DNA of 64,000 bases from Thamnaconus septentrionalis (lineage: Eukaryota; Chordata; Actinopteri; Tetraodontiformes; Monacanthidae), in contig CM020511.1 of NCBI GenBank assembly GCA_009823395.1, positions 11,807,001 through 11,871,000 of the forward strand. The letters run 5' to 3'. Each line of letters opens with the position of its first letter. Position 1 is the stretch's first letter. Shown in pieces: positions 14,004-24,330 of this stretch. A program made the position numbers and the translations under genes. Below the pieces are notes generated by a model. The model saw only the letters and a program-made list of their open reading frames with translations. It was not told where the DNA came from and did no database searches.

Positions 14004-14085
14004 CGTCTATCCATTTTCTATAACCGCTTTCTCCTGCACTCCGGGTCGCGGGAGTTTGCTGGAGCCTATCCCAGCTGTCTGCTTG
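14004..14085 (-). repeat. Terminal fragment of an abundant teleost interspersed repeat
   Basis: Reads ...ctatccattttctataaccgc... and ...ggagcctatcccagctg.... This is the reverse complement of the conserved 3' end of a fish repeat family (gctgggataggctcc, then an agcggttatagaaaatgg-type end). The other end is missing. Better-preserved relatives sit at 49021 and 58411. Confidence 0.6.
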
Positions 14086-14933
14086 AGATAGTGTTCTGCA
14101 AAAATCTATTTGACCATTGCACAATTGCACAAAGATTTAGTAAAATTCTCCTAAAAACAGCCTGTTGCAGTGCCAAAGAATCTGGGTCTTTATTACGCCA
14201 TCTCTGTAAAAGGAGGGCACAAAGTTATTTTGCTAACTTGACATAAATCCTGGTAATCCTCTTAAAAATGGTTGGATGACCACAATCATGGTGTCACTTA
14301 ATTTACCAAATTGTTCATAACATTTTAAACTACATTGATACAATATGAAACATTAAACATGTTCCAAAGGCACTTAATTGATATTGTATAACAACAATAA
14401 CCCAATAATAAAACAGTGAATATAAACTTTTATTTTGATGGATTATAATAACATTTAAACCTGTCAAGAGAGGCTGCAAAAAATGCTGAACGATTTTAAA
14501 CAGGTATAGAAAGAAAACCCCTCCTAATTCCTGGATACTTCTGAGGAACTTTCAGCAGTGCCAGACTATGATGGCATGTGTATTTCTCCATTGTGTGTAT
14601 CCACAGTTGGTCTTTTGTTCGGGCTCTCTGTGCCATGCAGGGCGGTCTAGACGGCTGACACTTACCTAATCCACATGGGTAGCGTGAGGCCATCTTCCCG
14701 GTGGATGACCTCTGTGCCCCACAAATGACAGGAAGCCTTCTAGGCGTGTAAGCCTTGCAACCACTGCTGCCAGGGTTTTCATCCAAACAGTTCTGATAAT
14801 TCTGATGTCTAGTTATGCGAAAAGTGATTTTCAGGAGTTTGTTGCGTTGACTTGATACATTTACTGATTTGAAAACAATTCATATAGTTTCATTGGTTTC
14901 AATATTGGATTCACTGGCAAGGTCTGCAATCTG

Positions 14934-14990
<57 letters not shown>
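14934..14990. repeat. (GATA)n microsatellite
   Basis: About 14 tandem GATA units. No coding context. Confidence 0.97.
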
Positions 14991-14991
<1 letters not shown>

Positions 14992-15299
14992 ACACAAATG
15001 TACGGTAGAAGTAGAAGTATATTGTTTTCAGAAACATATTTATTGGTGTGGCTGTATTGCATAGTTTTAAATACAATCCATTTCATTTGTTAAATACAAG
15101 GTTTGACCATGCATTTCATGCATGGTTTCACGTTCTCACATAAATGCAGCAAGGTTGTCTTGCAGATACAATAAAAAATATATTTAAAAAAAAAAAAAAT
15201 GCGTGCGTGCGTGCGCGTGCGTGTGATAAAAACCATCTTTAGAACATATCAGAATATTATGTTCAAAACATCAACAACGCCAGTAGCAATGTTGATACG

Positions 15300-15675
15300 T
15301 TTCTATTTAATGAGTTGAGGCTGCGAATCAAATTCGAGAAGAATTCGGGGGGGTTGGGTGACAGTGAAGTGCGCAGGAATGCTACTCTCACACGCCCCTG
15401 CTGTTGTGTACCACACCGCTTGCACGTCGCCGTCAGTCCCCGATCACGCGGCGCTTCCCTTATCTATTGGTCAGCGTCTCACACACCTTTGGTTGCCATT
15501 GGCGGGGCTCCTGACCACGCCCATCGTCTCCCCACCGCGTTTGAAACGATGAACGTGAATAAGGCGGAGGAGAGAAGTTAGTAACCACCAGTGTTTGGCT
15601 GCATGTCTCACACTCAAGACAAGAAGCAGTTGGCAATTAAAGATTCTGACGACTTCACGCCGACGTACAAACACT
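15300..15675 (+). promoter_or_regulatory. klf10: klf10 promoter and untranslated first exon
   Basis: A CpG-containing block upstream of klf10 has two inverted CCAAT boxes (attgg near 15475 and 15500) and GC boxes (ggcgggg near 15503, ccacgccc near 15515), and no clear TATA box. Transcription probably starts around 15530-15570. The first exon ends at 15675 before a strong GTGAGT donor, and intron 1 runs to the acceptor before 16278. Intron 1 holds a GT-rich run near 15950 and poly-T tracts before the acceptor. Confidence 0.55.
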
Positions 15676-16279
15676 GTGAGTAGACCATTTCAGAAGAATG
15701 TAACTTTATTTAAAATGAATCTGTCCCAGATGAAATATTGACTTTTGAAATTGACTAAGTTATCTAACTTAACTTAAATTATCTGAGACGTTTTTGGATG
15801 TTGTCATACTCTCCATTTAGTAGTACCGTTGTTAAAGAAAAAATCCATGTCCCTGAGTATTCTTGTCCAAAGCAAAGTTGACCATTACATATGTAGGTCA
15901 TAGTTCAAGCTTCTGCAGGGATGGTTGTTGAGTAGGCCAGCTAATGTTGGGTGTGTGTGTGCGTGCGCGAGCAGTGAGCGCGCCCTGAGCCCTAGCCCGC
16001 ACTGTGCAGGTCAGGAGGGGCCTATTAGTGTTGTGTGACTGTTTGTGTAAGCAGTACAGTTGGTGCTCTTGTCCCCCAAGGAAATTGGGTGAAAGGCCAC
16101 AGTGCTGAAGAGCAATCCTGAGTATCATTGCGTCATTTGCTTCTTGTCACATGTAAATTTAAGTAATAACATTTTTTTTTTTAACTTGTATACACACACA
16201 AACACACAGATATATGTATAAGATGATTTTTTATTTTTTTTATTATTATTTTTTAAATATTTCTTCTCTTCTCCCAGAA
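15603..16279 (+). promoter_or_regulatory. klf10: klf10 upstream ORF closed by the exon 1/exon 2 junction
   Basis: AUG at 15603 opens 24 codons (MSHTQDKK... ending TYKH). Exon 1 ends in a single T (15675) and exon 2 begins AA (16278-16279), so the spliced mRNA reads TAA exactly across the junction, eight bases before the main AUG at 16287. A shorter AUG ORF (MNVNKAEERS) starts at 15549 if transcription begins that early. Both would limit initiation at the main start. Confidence 0.5.
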
Positions 16280-16286
16280 TTGCAGT

Positions 16287-17827
16287 ATGGAAGCTGAGGA
16301 GCATTTCTCAGGAATCCAGGGGAAAATCCAGTCAACGTCTTTGGCTGCTGGTGACATCGAGGCTGCAGAGGCTCTGATGTCCATGACTAAGCACCGCATA
16401 ACCCTGACTGATAGGTTCAGACCCTTGACCCCATCGTCCGAAGGCTCAGAACACTGCTGTGCCCCGCTTGGGTCTGCTGGTCTACGAGATTCCTCTTTAG
16501 TAAGTGTTTAAAATGTGCTATTTAACACTTAGGATTCCACAATGATTCTGTGACTCTGGCACATTGGGTTGTTGTCTATACTGCACTGTGAACACCTGCC
16601 TTTCCTTGCAGTGTCTAACACCGCCATACAGTCCACCCCAGTTTGAGGCCACCCATCCACCCTCTGCAGCGCTCTTACATTGGCCTGGAAATTCAAACTG
16701 GAATTCAACAGAAGAGTCGCATCTACACACACACTCCTCTGCATCCCAGCACCGCTTCCAGTGTACCAGTGTAATTCGACATACGTCGGATGGCCAAAAG
16801 AATTTCTGTAACAGGGAGGAACGATTTCCACACGTCAACGTGAAAGACTCTGAATCTGCTGCCAAAGTTTCCGAAGAGAGCGTGGCAACGCAGCGTGACT
16901 CTAATATAACCTCAGCAGGGAACGTTTTCACTGTGGCTTCGCCAAACTTGGTTCACGCCAGCCAGTGCCCGGAATCTGGATCGAGCAGGTTGAGTCTGCC
17001 TGGGAAATCAGACACACCTCAGGCAGTCCCGCCCATCACGGCTGGTGTTGCTGGGCCTTCCCCTTTTAACACATGGGAGCAAAAACCTCCACCTACCCGA
17101 CCAACGCCAAGTACTTTGCAAGTGCCATTACCGGCACTGCCGCCTCTTCAGCCAGCAGCATCGTCTGGCCAGGTCTTTCTCGTCGGAGGTCAGGTTGCAA
17201 CATGCCCTGTAGTGCTTCTAATCCAACAACCGAGAGTTCCCGCTCTTCACGGGCAGACGGCGCTCCTGACCCCCGGCGGAACCAGGTTGCCCGCCATCGC
17301 CCCCGCGCCTGGCAACGTTCCCGCCCAGCGAAAGCAAACCCCACCGCAGCCGGAAGTGTCCCGCTTACGCAGCCATATTTGTCCCCGCGACGACTGCAAC
17401 AAAACCTATTTCAAGAGCTCGCACCTCAAGGCCCACATGAGGACGCATACAGGTGAGGAGGAAAAGAGTAACCAGGAGTTGGCATCAGTGTGTAAAATCT
17501 AGGAGGGTCTGGGAGCGTTGGATGAATATTACGAGTATGTTAAAATAGTAACCACCAACCTGTCTGTCTTTCAAAGGTGAGAAGCCCTTCAAGTGCAAGT
17601 GGGAAGGCTGCGAGAGGAGATTCGCCCGCTCGGACGAGTTGTCGCGCCACCGACGCACTCACACGGGGGAGAAAAAGTTTGCCTGTCCCGTTTGCCACAG
17701 CCGCTTCATGCGTAGCGACCACCTGGCAAAACATGCTCGGCGACATCTAGCGTCAAGGACGGGCCCCTGCTGGATATTGGGAGTTGCCCAGTCAGCCGGA
17801 CTCCCTCCTGTGACCTCCATCAAGTAA
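16287..17827 (+). CDS. klf10: KLF10 (TIEG1) Kruppel-like zinc-finger repressor
   Basis: Three coding exons, 16287-16499, 16612-17452 and 17577-17827, encode 434 residues (human KLF10 about 480). The start is the first AUG of exon 2, because the exon 1 AUG is closed at the junction. The Sin3-interaction helix [11 protein letters not shown] is at residues 23-33, CLTPPYSP starts at 72, and the repressor motif SVIRHT and the [13 protein letters not shown] segment follow. Three C2H2 fingers lie at about 328-350, 358-380 and 388-408 with TGEK linkers; the last intron splits the first linker in phase 1, as usual for KLFs. KLF10 binds GC/CACCC boxes in the nucleus and recruits Sin3/HDAC downstream of TGF-beta. 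The motifs are shared with KLF11. I chose KLF10 because ubr5 and azin1 flank it. The tail after finger 3 is short (26 residues) and unlike mammalian KLF10. Confidence 0.9.
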
Positions 17828-18167
17828 TTGGACGTTTGGTATACAGCAGTTGTGAAAATGACTTAAGGTTGTGGTTCATTTCATTTAGTTCCGAAATCAG
17901 TTGACAGCTCAATTTGTCGGAAAAAGCAAGGCGGATGAGCAGGTTGTCACGTGCGTTGCTTATACCGTACATGTAACGGCGTGTTATGTGAGTTTGAGCG
18001 ATAAATAAATTGCATACTGCACTGTTTTTACTTGAAGTTGTTGGTAATGATCATTGTTGTAATGGCGACTGGAATATTTAATTCAGAACTGAGTCGAAGA
18101 GTTCCTCCTTACTTCAGGGAGTGTCGCCCATGACGTTAGAAGAAAATGTGACTTCTGTGTTGTTCTG

Positions 18168-18173
18168 AATAAA
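18168..18173 (+). terminator. klf10: klf10 polyadenylation signal
   Basis: AATAAA about 340 bases past the klf10 stop codon. An earlier AATAAA at 18004-18009 could give a shorter 3' UTR. Transcription converges on azin1 from the other strand. Confidence 0.6.
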
Positions 18174-18572
18174 GCATTCGTTGGTGGTTAGCATAAGATT
18201 TTTTTTTTTTCAATGTTTACATTTACGAACTACTGCATTGCCTTACGCCAGGTGATTTTGAAAGTGTATGTGAAGTTTATATTGTTTTCCATATGAATGT
18301 GTTATCTTTAATGGATAATTGACCAAAGAATGTTTAATCTTTTGTGCCATGTGAGAATGTTCGTATGTCATGCAGAAAACTGAGCACATTTTATATCAGG
18401 GAAAACAGATATCTATTAAACTTGAAAGGCCCAGATTTAACCTGGTTGTTTCAGTCTGATTTTTTTTTTTTTTTTTCTGGGTGCGGGTCTGATTTGAGTT
18501 AGAGTAAGGCCGATTTGAAATGCTGGGTTAACAGTAACGAAACAGACTCCTAGTCACAATTTAGTCAGTATG

Positions 18573-18578
18573 TTTATT
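18573..18578 (-). terminator. azin1: azin1 polyadenylation signal
   Basis: Plus-strand tttatt reads AATAAA on the minus strand, about 1.0 kb past the azin1 stop codon at 19578. The 18579-19577 stretch is then azin1 3' UTR and has no ORF I recognise. The azin1 and klf10 signals are only 400 bases apart (tail-to-tail genes). Confidence 0.6.
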
Positions 18579-19577
18579 ACTGTTCATGTTGACAAGCACA
18601 GATACAAGCTTTATACATCTTTCTTTAGACACGGGCTGGGCCACAGCTTCAAGAATGACAATTTCATGGAATCATTCCACAAATTTGACGGAACTATTTA
18701 GTTGACGGTTGAGAAATCTTGAGAAAAAACTTTTTTTAAACATATAAAAGAAAAATGACAGAAATAACCAAACAGCAAGGGCTCAAGCATTATAAACACT
18801 TTGATAGACTCCATTCCAGGTCAGCTGACTTTATCCATCAACACTTGCTTTAGTCTCCCTGCAGCACATACTGTATAAGACCTGTTTTTCAGCAACGTGC
18901 CTGTCACCTGTATGCCAAAGTGAGCGATTCTACCCCAACACTAGCAGTTTGCTTGTCAACACTGAGCCAGTAGTATCTCAACCTGCAGCAGTTCAGTCGC
19001 CATGATTCATTCTTCTCCAGGAATGGACAAGGTGGAAACTGAAATCACACTGGGTTTTATTTTGCATCATCACATTGGTGAATCCACCTCCTAATTCATA
19101 TTTCATATATAAATGATGTGGACAAAAGAGAGCTAATGTAATCATGAACCCAAAATCACACAAAATAAACTATACAAACAATTATAAATAAACATCTTGT
19201 AGCAAAGCAGCTACATATATTTCTTTTTGTTTAAATACACCTCTTCACTCAGGGATGCACATCTTTCTTTACAAGACCGGCAACAACAATCCAACTCAAG
19301 ATAATACATTTCTCAAAAAGAATTTAACTTATAGGTCATCCATATGGCAAAAAGGGGCAGGGGCAGCTTGAGCTGAGCAAAAATAATTCATCTCATTTTG
19401 GAGTCATCCACTTTGTTGCATAATGATGTCAGCATTTCAGGTCTAAATATTCAATATGTTGATATTAAGGGTTGTGGGATTACTTCTAGAACTTTCAACT
19501 TCTAACGGCATCATCCAAGTGGAATATTGAGCTAAAGCAGCAAGAAGGAGATAAAAACCCCTCAAGTCTGATGACAG

Positions 19578-22481
19578 CTACGCTGGAACAGACAGCGCAG
19601 CCGCTGTTTGAGGGGATTTGTGGAAATATGGGACCAATGAGATATTCTTGAGTGTTGCCTCCTGGGTGACGCTAGTGTCTTGCATCTCAAACCTGGTGAA
19701 CAAGAGATAAACCGTATTAAGTTTTTCTTCTCGCCGCCTCATCTCTAATGACAAGCACTGCAAACATTGAAGATTTTTTTTTACCAGTCTCCAGAGGATA
19801 TGACATAGTACACAGGTGGTGGTGGGGAGTCCATGGTGCCACAGAGAGGCTGACCCAGGCTGTAGGAGCCCGCCTGGCTGAATATGAGCCAGTCTCCGAT
19901 GTTGAGCTCTGGCAGCAGACAGTGTTCCACCACCTGGTCCAGGTCGTCCCCTGAGGGCCCCCACAGGCTGCTGCTGAACACCTGCGCCTCCGCTGATGTG
20001 TTCTAGTATCACACACACGCACATGCAGAGAGAGAGAGGAGATCACTTCTTAGTTAGTCCGACAAGGTCAATTCTTATCAGTTTTTACTTTTTTACTTTT
20101 ACTTATTTTTACTAATAAACAGTTGTCAAATTGGTTGCCAAACACTGCACAAGCCAAAATAAACAAAAAAGAATTCTGAACTTTATGAAGTAGTAGGTGT
20201 CTGGTTGCCTTCACCCATACTATCGACCAGACAGGGCAAAAGATGTCTTGGAATACTTTTTGATCTATGACGTGCATCATTTACGGTCTTCTGGACATAG
20301 TGTTGGATTCACCTTGTGAGGAGAAGGAGTGGCAATCTGCATCTCGGTAAGTTTACTGGCGAACGATCCATATACACCCTCATTCATGTAATACTGGAAC
20401 TCTGGCTCATCATCAGGGGATGGGTCGTCTGTTGAAAGAGGTGGGAGGATTATTTTACAAAATCACATTTCATTTCACTGACCCTGTCACAGCCTGTCAT
20501 TAAAAGTAACGCCCATACTGCGTAGATGCAAATGAATTATTATTATAATTATTATTTTTTAATTAAACTCACCATGTGCCTGGTCTTGGCCATCGCGCGC
20601 CACTACCTCCTTGGAGATGATGTTTACAGCGAATGAGAATGCAGAGGACACAAAAAAGCTGCCCGGCTCAGCAATGACAGAAACTCCAGTAGAAGAAGGG
20701 AAGTAAAGGTCCACCATATTCATGACTGCATTATTGACCTGCCAAAGACAATGTTGTAAAAATGTGAAAAAATGAACATGACTTCTATGAGCCTAATTAA
20801 AGAATAAAACAAAACACCCAAACTAACCAGTTCCAGCTGAGTCTCTGTGCCATTAAAGCCTCCTCCAATGTCCAGAATTGTCATGTTGAAGCCAATCTCC
20901 TCCTAAAGTAGACAACAGACATCACATTATATTGTTAATATGATCACACTAAAAAAAAAAACACAAATAAAATATTGATTGGATTTTTGTGTGCATGTAG
21001 ATGTTTCAAATACATATTCTGAAGCTTTTGCTAATTTACAAAATATAGCAGGATTCCTCATTGCAAATAGTCGCTTGAAAATTACTTACTCCCATATCAA
21101 AAACGCAGCGAGCATCAGATATTGCATGAAGGTAGACCTGGTTGTCATCACAGTAGGTGGAAATATGAGACCTAAGGGAACAGCAGCATTTAATGTTCAA
21201 ACATTCATTTTATTATCACGGTGCCATTTGTTTGAGGCTTTCGTGTTGATTACAGTGCACAGGAACTCACCGGACTCCAACAACGTGCACACCCAACTCC
21301 TTAGCTTTCTCCAGAAGGTGTCGACAGTCCTTGAGGGAGCAACCGAAACTCATGCTCATCTCATCAGCCTGGCTTGACGCTTCTGTTGAAACCTGCAGCA
21401 ACAGCCTGAGAAAAATAAAATAATGACTTAATCATAGAATTAGGCAGACGTTGGATATTTCAAAAGTTGTTTCAAGATGGCTTGACGATGGCACCATGTC
21501 AAAATTCAATTATCAGTGCTGAAGTAATCGATCTAAAGTCCCAACATCACTGGTGTGGCAACAAGTCAGAAAACTTACTTGGCTCTGGGATGGGAGCGAG
21601 AAATCTTGCGGAGCTCTGCTTCATTATCGCACACCAGGAGGTCGATGCCGTTCTTTGCAGCGTATTTAATGTGCGACACTTGTTTACAGACGCCGCTGTA
21701 GACAATGTCCTCAGGGGGAATACCATGGCTCTGGACCAGCTCAAGCTCAGACTGAAGGACAAATACGAGACGGAACAAACCGTTATCATCCGTTGCTGCA
21801 AAACTTGCGGAATTTTCACAAATTGTTGCACCGGTGATGCTGTGCAACAGACGCAAAACGTGTACACCGATTAATTCTTTAATGTGTAAACTCCATTTGA
21901 CACACTACTGGTAGGTTATCATGGCTCCTGACCAGAAAATGGAATACACTGCACTAGAAAAAAAACCCTGTTAAGGAAAAGACTTATATAGTATACATAC
22001 TAAATTCCCTTGGAGCATTAAGCAAAATCAGCAAATGCTTTTTTTTGGGGGGGTGGGAATTCTGATAAAAGCAATGGATGCCATATGTTCGTACCTTATT
22101 GGTGCAAACAAATCCAGTGCCAACAGCAGCAAGAACCTCGATAACAGTTGGACTGCTGTTGCATCTGATGGGATAGTAAGGTCGAATTTGAGGCAAATGG
22201 GTTCGCCAGCGAACTTGCTGCCTCATTATAACTCCCAGGTCTGCCACAAAGAAGGCATTCTTGTCAGACTGAGAGGAGAGAAAAGAGATGTCAAACGAGG
22301 ATTAGAGACAATGTAATACACCACAATAACACAATATCAGTATTAAAGACAACATGCCGGCACGCTGAACAACACCTACCAGAGTCTGTTCGTAGATGTG
22401 GTTGTCAATCACATCACAAAGGGTGACGCCCCCCTCCAACAAGCCAACAGCATACTGTGGTTCATCAGCAGTCCCTTTCAT
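19578..22481 (-). CDS. azin1: Antizyme inhibitor 1, a catalytically dead ornithine decarboxylase homologue
   Basis: Ten coding exons: 22380-22481, 22095-22268, 21579-21751, 21271-21405, 21090-21171, 20828-20902, 20573-20738, 20313-20428, 19785-20002 and 19578-19692. Phases are consistent and the product is 451 residues (human 448). The fold is ODC-like: PLP barrel with LDIGGGF and AEPGS, then the C-terminal sheet domain ([17 protein letters not shown]). Catalytic positions differ from ODC: Lys69, the PLP Schiff base, is Arg69 (YPIRCN); Asp88 is Val; Arg277 is Ser; Asp332 is Glu319; Cys360 is Gly359 (GPSGDDLD). His197 remains. From family knowledge, AZIN1 binds antizyme more tightly than ODC does, freeing ODC and raising polyamine synthesis and uptake. 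The start [15 protein letters not shown] matches the AZIN1 N-terminus. Translation is probably controlled by the uCC in the leader. Confidence 0.94.
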
Positions 22482-22588
22482 CCTCTCCTCTGTTTTCTTC
22501 TAATCCGGCAGGCATAAAGAATGTGGCTTTTCCAAAGAGGTCTTGCTCGCTCACTCGAGCCCCCAGGGTCCTAGACTGACGGAACAAA
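22465..22588 (-). promoter_or_regulatory. azin1: azin1 leader segment with an AUG uORF overlapping the main start
   Basis: The exon carrying the azin1 start codon probably begins at 22588 (acceptor ...ATGAACAG). If so, an AUG at 22515 opens a 16-codon ORF ([16 protein letters not shown]) in another frame. It ends at 22465, past the main AUG at 22481. Its context (TTT before AUG) is weak, so most ribosomes should scan past it. A later acceptor would remove it. Confidence 0.4.
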
Positions 22589-23597
22589 CTGTTCATAAAA
22601 AGGAAATATTAGCAGAATTCAGCCTTTTAAGAAGGAAGAAAATTGTAGCTTAGTGCAGCATACGTTGTAGCTTATTGTAGTTTAGCACTGTAGCTAACCT
22701 GGTTCACAAAAGTGCCTTATTCTGAGGCGAAGGACACTAAGGGAATTATTCCTGGAAACATTTTATTTCTTTCCACATTTATGAGAACCCTAACCCTCAC
22801 TAAGAAAGTTTTACCACCATCAATATTTTGTTTTGTTTTCACTTGCTCGAGCCTCAACATTTAACACATACATTTCTAGCATGCTTCCCTTCAGACTACA
22901 GAGCAGGCTTCACGTCACAGGACAGTTTGCGGTGGAGGTCTATTCTTCCAATTCATGGTGGGTTTAAAGGGAAAAGCCGCTGTGAAAACACACAGTCTGG
23001 GCCACAGGGTTCATTTACTTTACCATCAATTACTCCCAACATTCACAGTGAATCCCTGAGCTGTTGACCTGTCAAGGTTCCCAATCGTAGCTTTAAAACA
23101 GGCACAATACAGGCAGCACTGGACTCACAACGTTATTTTCAGCACTGTTGCTCAGCACATCAGATCTACACAAAAGGTCTCGACTTGATGTGGCGCTGTC
23201 ATAGCAGCTTTAGAAAAATTTAGGTAGAGACCAACAATCGAGGAACAAGTTACAGTTCAATCAAGTGCTGATTTTCTCATTATGGATTTTCATTATTCCC
23301 ATTTACAAAATTGTAAATAGGAAGGTTAATTTACTTTGCTGGGTATTAATATCACAAACCAAATACGCTTTTAGGGTAACTTAATCAGGTCATAAAAATA
23401 TCTGCAGATATGAGCCGACAAAATCCAAAGTGGTTAGTTATTTCAATAAGAGGGCTAAAATTAGACCATTGACAGCCGTGAGATGCAGTTCCTTATTTTA
23501 GACTTCTGACACAAACTCAATTATAATATTTCAATGATTCGCGTATAAGACAAATTCTTCATCAAGTGATTCAGAGATGTTTGAGATGTTGACTCAC

Positions 23598-23718
23598 ATG
23601 GATGAGTCCTGGAAAAACTCGTCCACTATCAGCTAGGATCCCAAGGTGGCTCGGCGTTGAAGTCGAACGGCTCTCTGTATAGAGCTGCCCCAAGGTCCTC
23701 AGGATAGTTGATGTACAC
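23598..23718 (-). ncRNA. azin1: azin1 untranslated leader exon 2
   Basis: Bounded by an acceptor (TGTGCAG before 23718) and a GTGAGT donor after 23598. It holds most of the uCC and its stop codon. It is entered as an untranslated exon for lack of a better type and is not a separate RNA gene. Introns on either side are 22589-23597 and 23719-24091; no other gene was seen in them. Confidence 0.7.
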
Positions 23719-24112
23719 CTGCACAGAGAGAACAGCTGTTCACACAGGTTCACCGGAAATCTTAACATTTAAAGTACATACGAAATTGTAAGGAATCAAT
23801 CTGACGACCAATCGTATGTGTTTATACAAGCCTAGCTTGCTGCCTAGACTGCCAGCGTTACTTAGTTCTGCGTTCATTTTTGAAGTTAGCATATTAGCCT
23901 TTTCATTTTTGTTTAACGTGTTGCAGCACATATTGTATTACAAAACACGCTGCTCATCAATAAAAGGGGCAAATAACGAAGTCATCTTAGCATATCTAAA
24001 CATTGCATGAATATCATGAGTAAGATAAAATGTATGTTTAATTTAACATGCTAAGTAGCATGCTAAATCGCGGTTTGCTAACGATACTTACGTCTACGGA
24101 AAACCCAACAAT
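23629..24112 (-). promoter_or_regulatory. azin1: azin1 upstream conserved coding region (uCC), non-AUG start, split by an intron
   Basis: Joining leader exon 1 (ending 24092) to exon 2 (23718-23598) gives a 36-codon ORF without AUG. It starts at AUU (24112-24110), reads IVGFSVD in exon 1, then VYINYPEDLGAALYREPFDF..., and ends EPPWDPS-stop at 23629. From established work on vertebrate AZIN1 mRNA (Ivanov, Loughran, Atkins and colleagues), a near-cognate-start uCC with a Pro-Pro-Trp motif stalls ribosomes when polyamines are high. The resulting ribosome queue promotes uCC initiation and lowers AZIN1 synthesis. What I see here is the intact frame, the PPW and the AUU. The start choice is inference: another in-frame AUU with A at -3 lies upstream in exon 1. 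Confidence 0.85.
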
Positions 24113-24330
24113 GGGGAGGGAACGCTTTTTCTTTTTCGGCGGAATTTTTAAAGAGTTGTGTGGGTAGTTAAAGAGAAAATTATAATTTCCATGGGGCAAC
24201 AGGCTTGTTCCGAATAGCGTCGATCAACGTTTCGTCAATAGGTTAGCATGTGCAAATAATTTGAGGCGTCCGTCGCAGGGCTCGAGTGTGCGGGACAGAC
24301 GGACGGAAAATAACATGGTCGTACTAACAG
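24092..24330 (-). promoter_or_regulatory. azin1: azin1 first exon and promoter
   Basis: Exon 1 ends at 24092 with a perfect donor (GAC then GTAAGTAT). Its upstream edge is not visible and is probably near 24150-24250. A CpG-bearing, purine-rich leader precedes the uCC start. No TATA box was identified with certainty. Confidence 0.5.

Larger units (their letters stand above)
11280..15299. other. Intergenic region between the divergent ubr5 and klf10 genes
   Basis: No coding exons recognised. The region is AT-rich and holds a TAA microsatellite, a GATA microsatellite, a fragment of a fish interspersed repeat and a CTCF-like site, all listed separately. Bases near 11605-11645 (tttattgtcattcc) resemble the 3' ends of fish LINE-type repeats, but too little is left to classify. 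Confidence 0.7.

Noticed and set aside
14934..14990. GATA run as a sex-chromosome (Bkm) marker
   Set aside because: Single short GATA runs are common on fish autosomes.
16518..16931. 137-codon minus-strand ORF opposite klf10 exon 3
   Set aside because: Low-constraint shadow of the coding strand with no family resemblance.
16287..17827. klf11 instead of klf10
   Set aside because: The Sin3 helix and SVIRHT motif fit both, but EALMSM, the GTRL-IAPAPG segment and the ubr5/azin1 neighbours favour klf10.
19578..22481. Active ornithine decarboxylase (odc1)
   Set aside because: Catalytic positions Lys69 and Cys360 are replaced, the C-terminal degron of ODC is missing, and the leader has the AZIN1-type PPW uCC.
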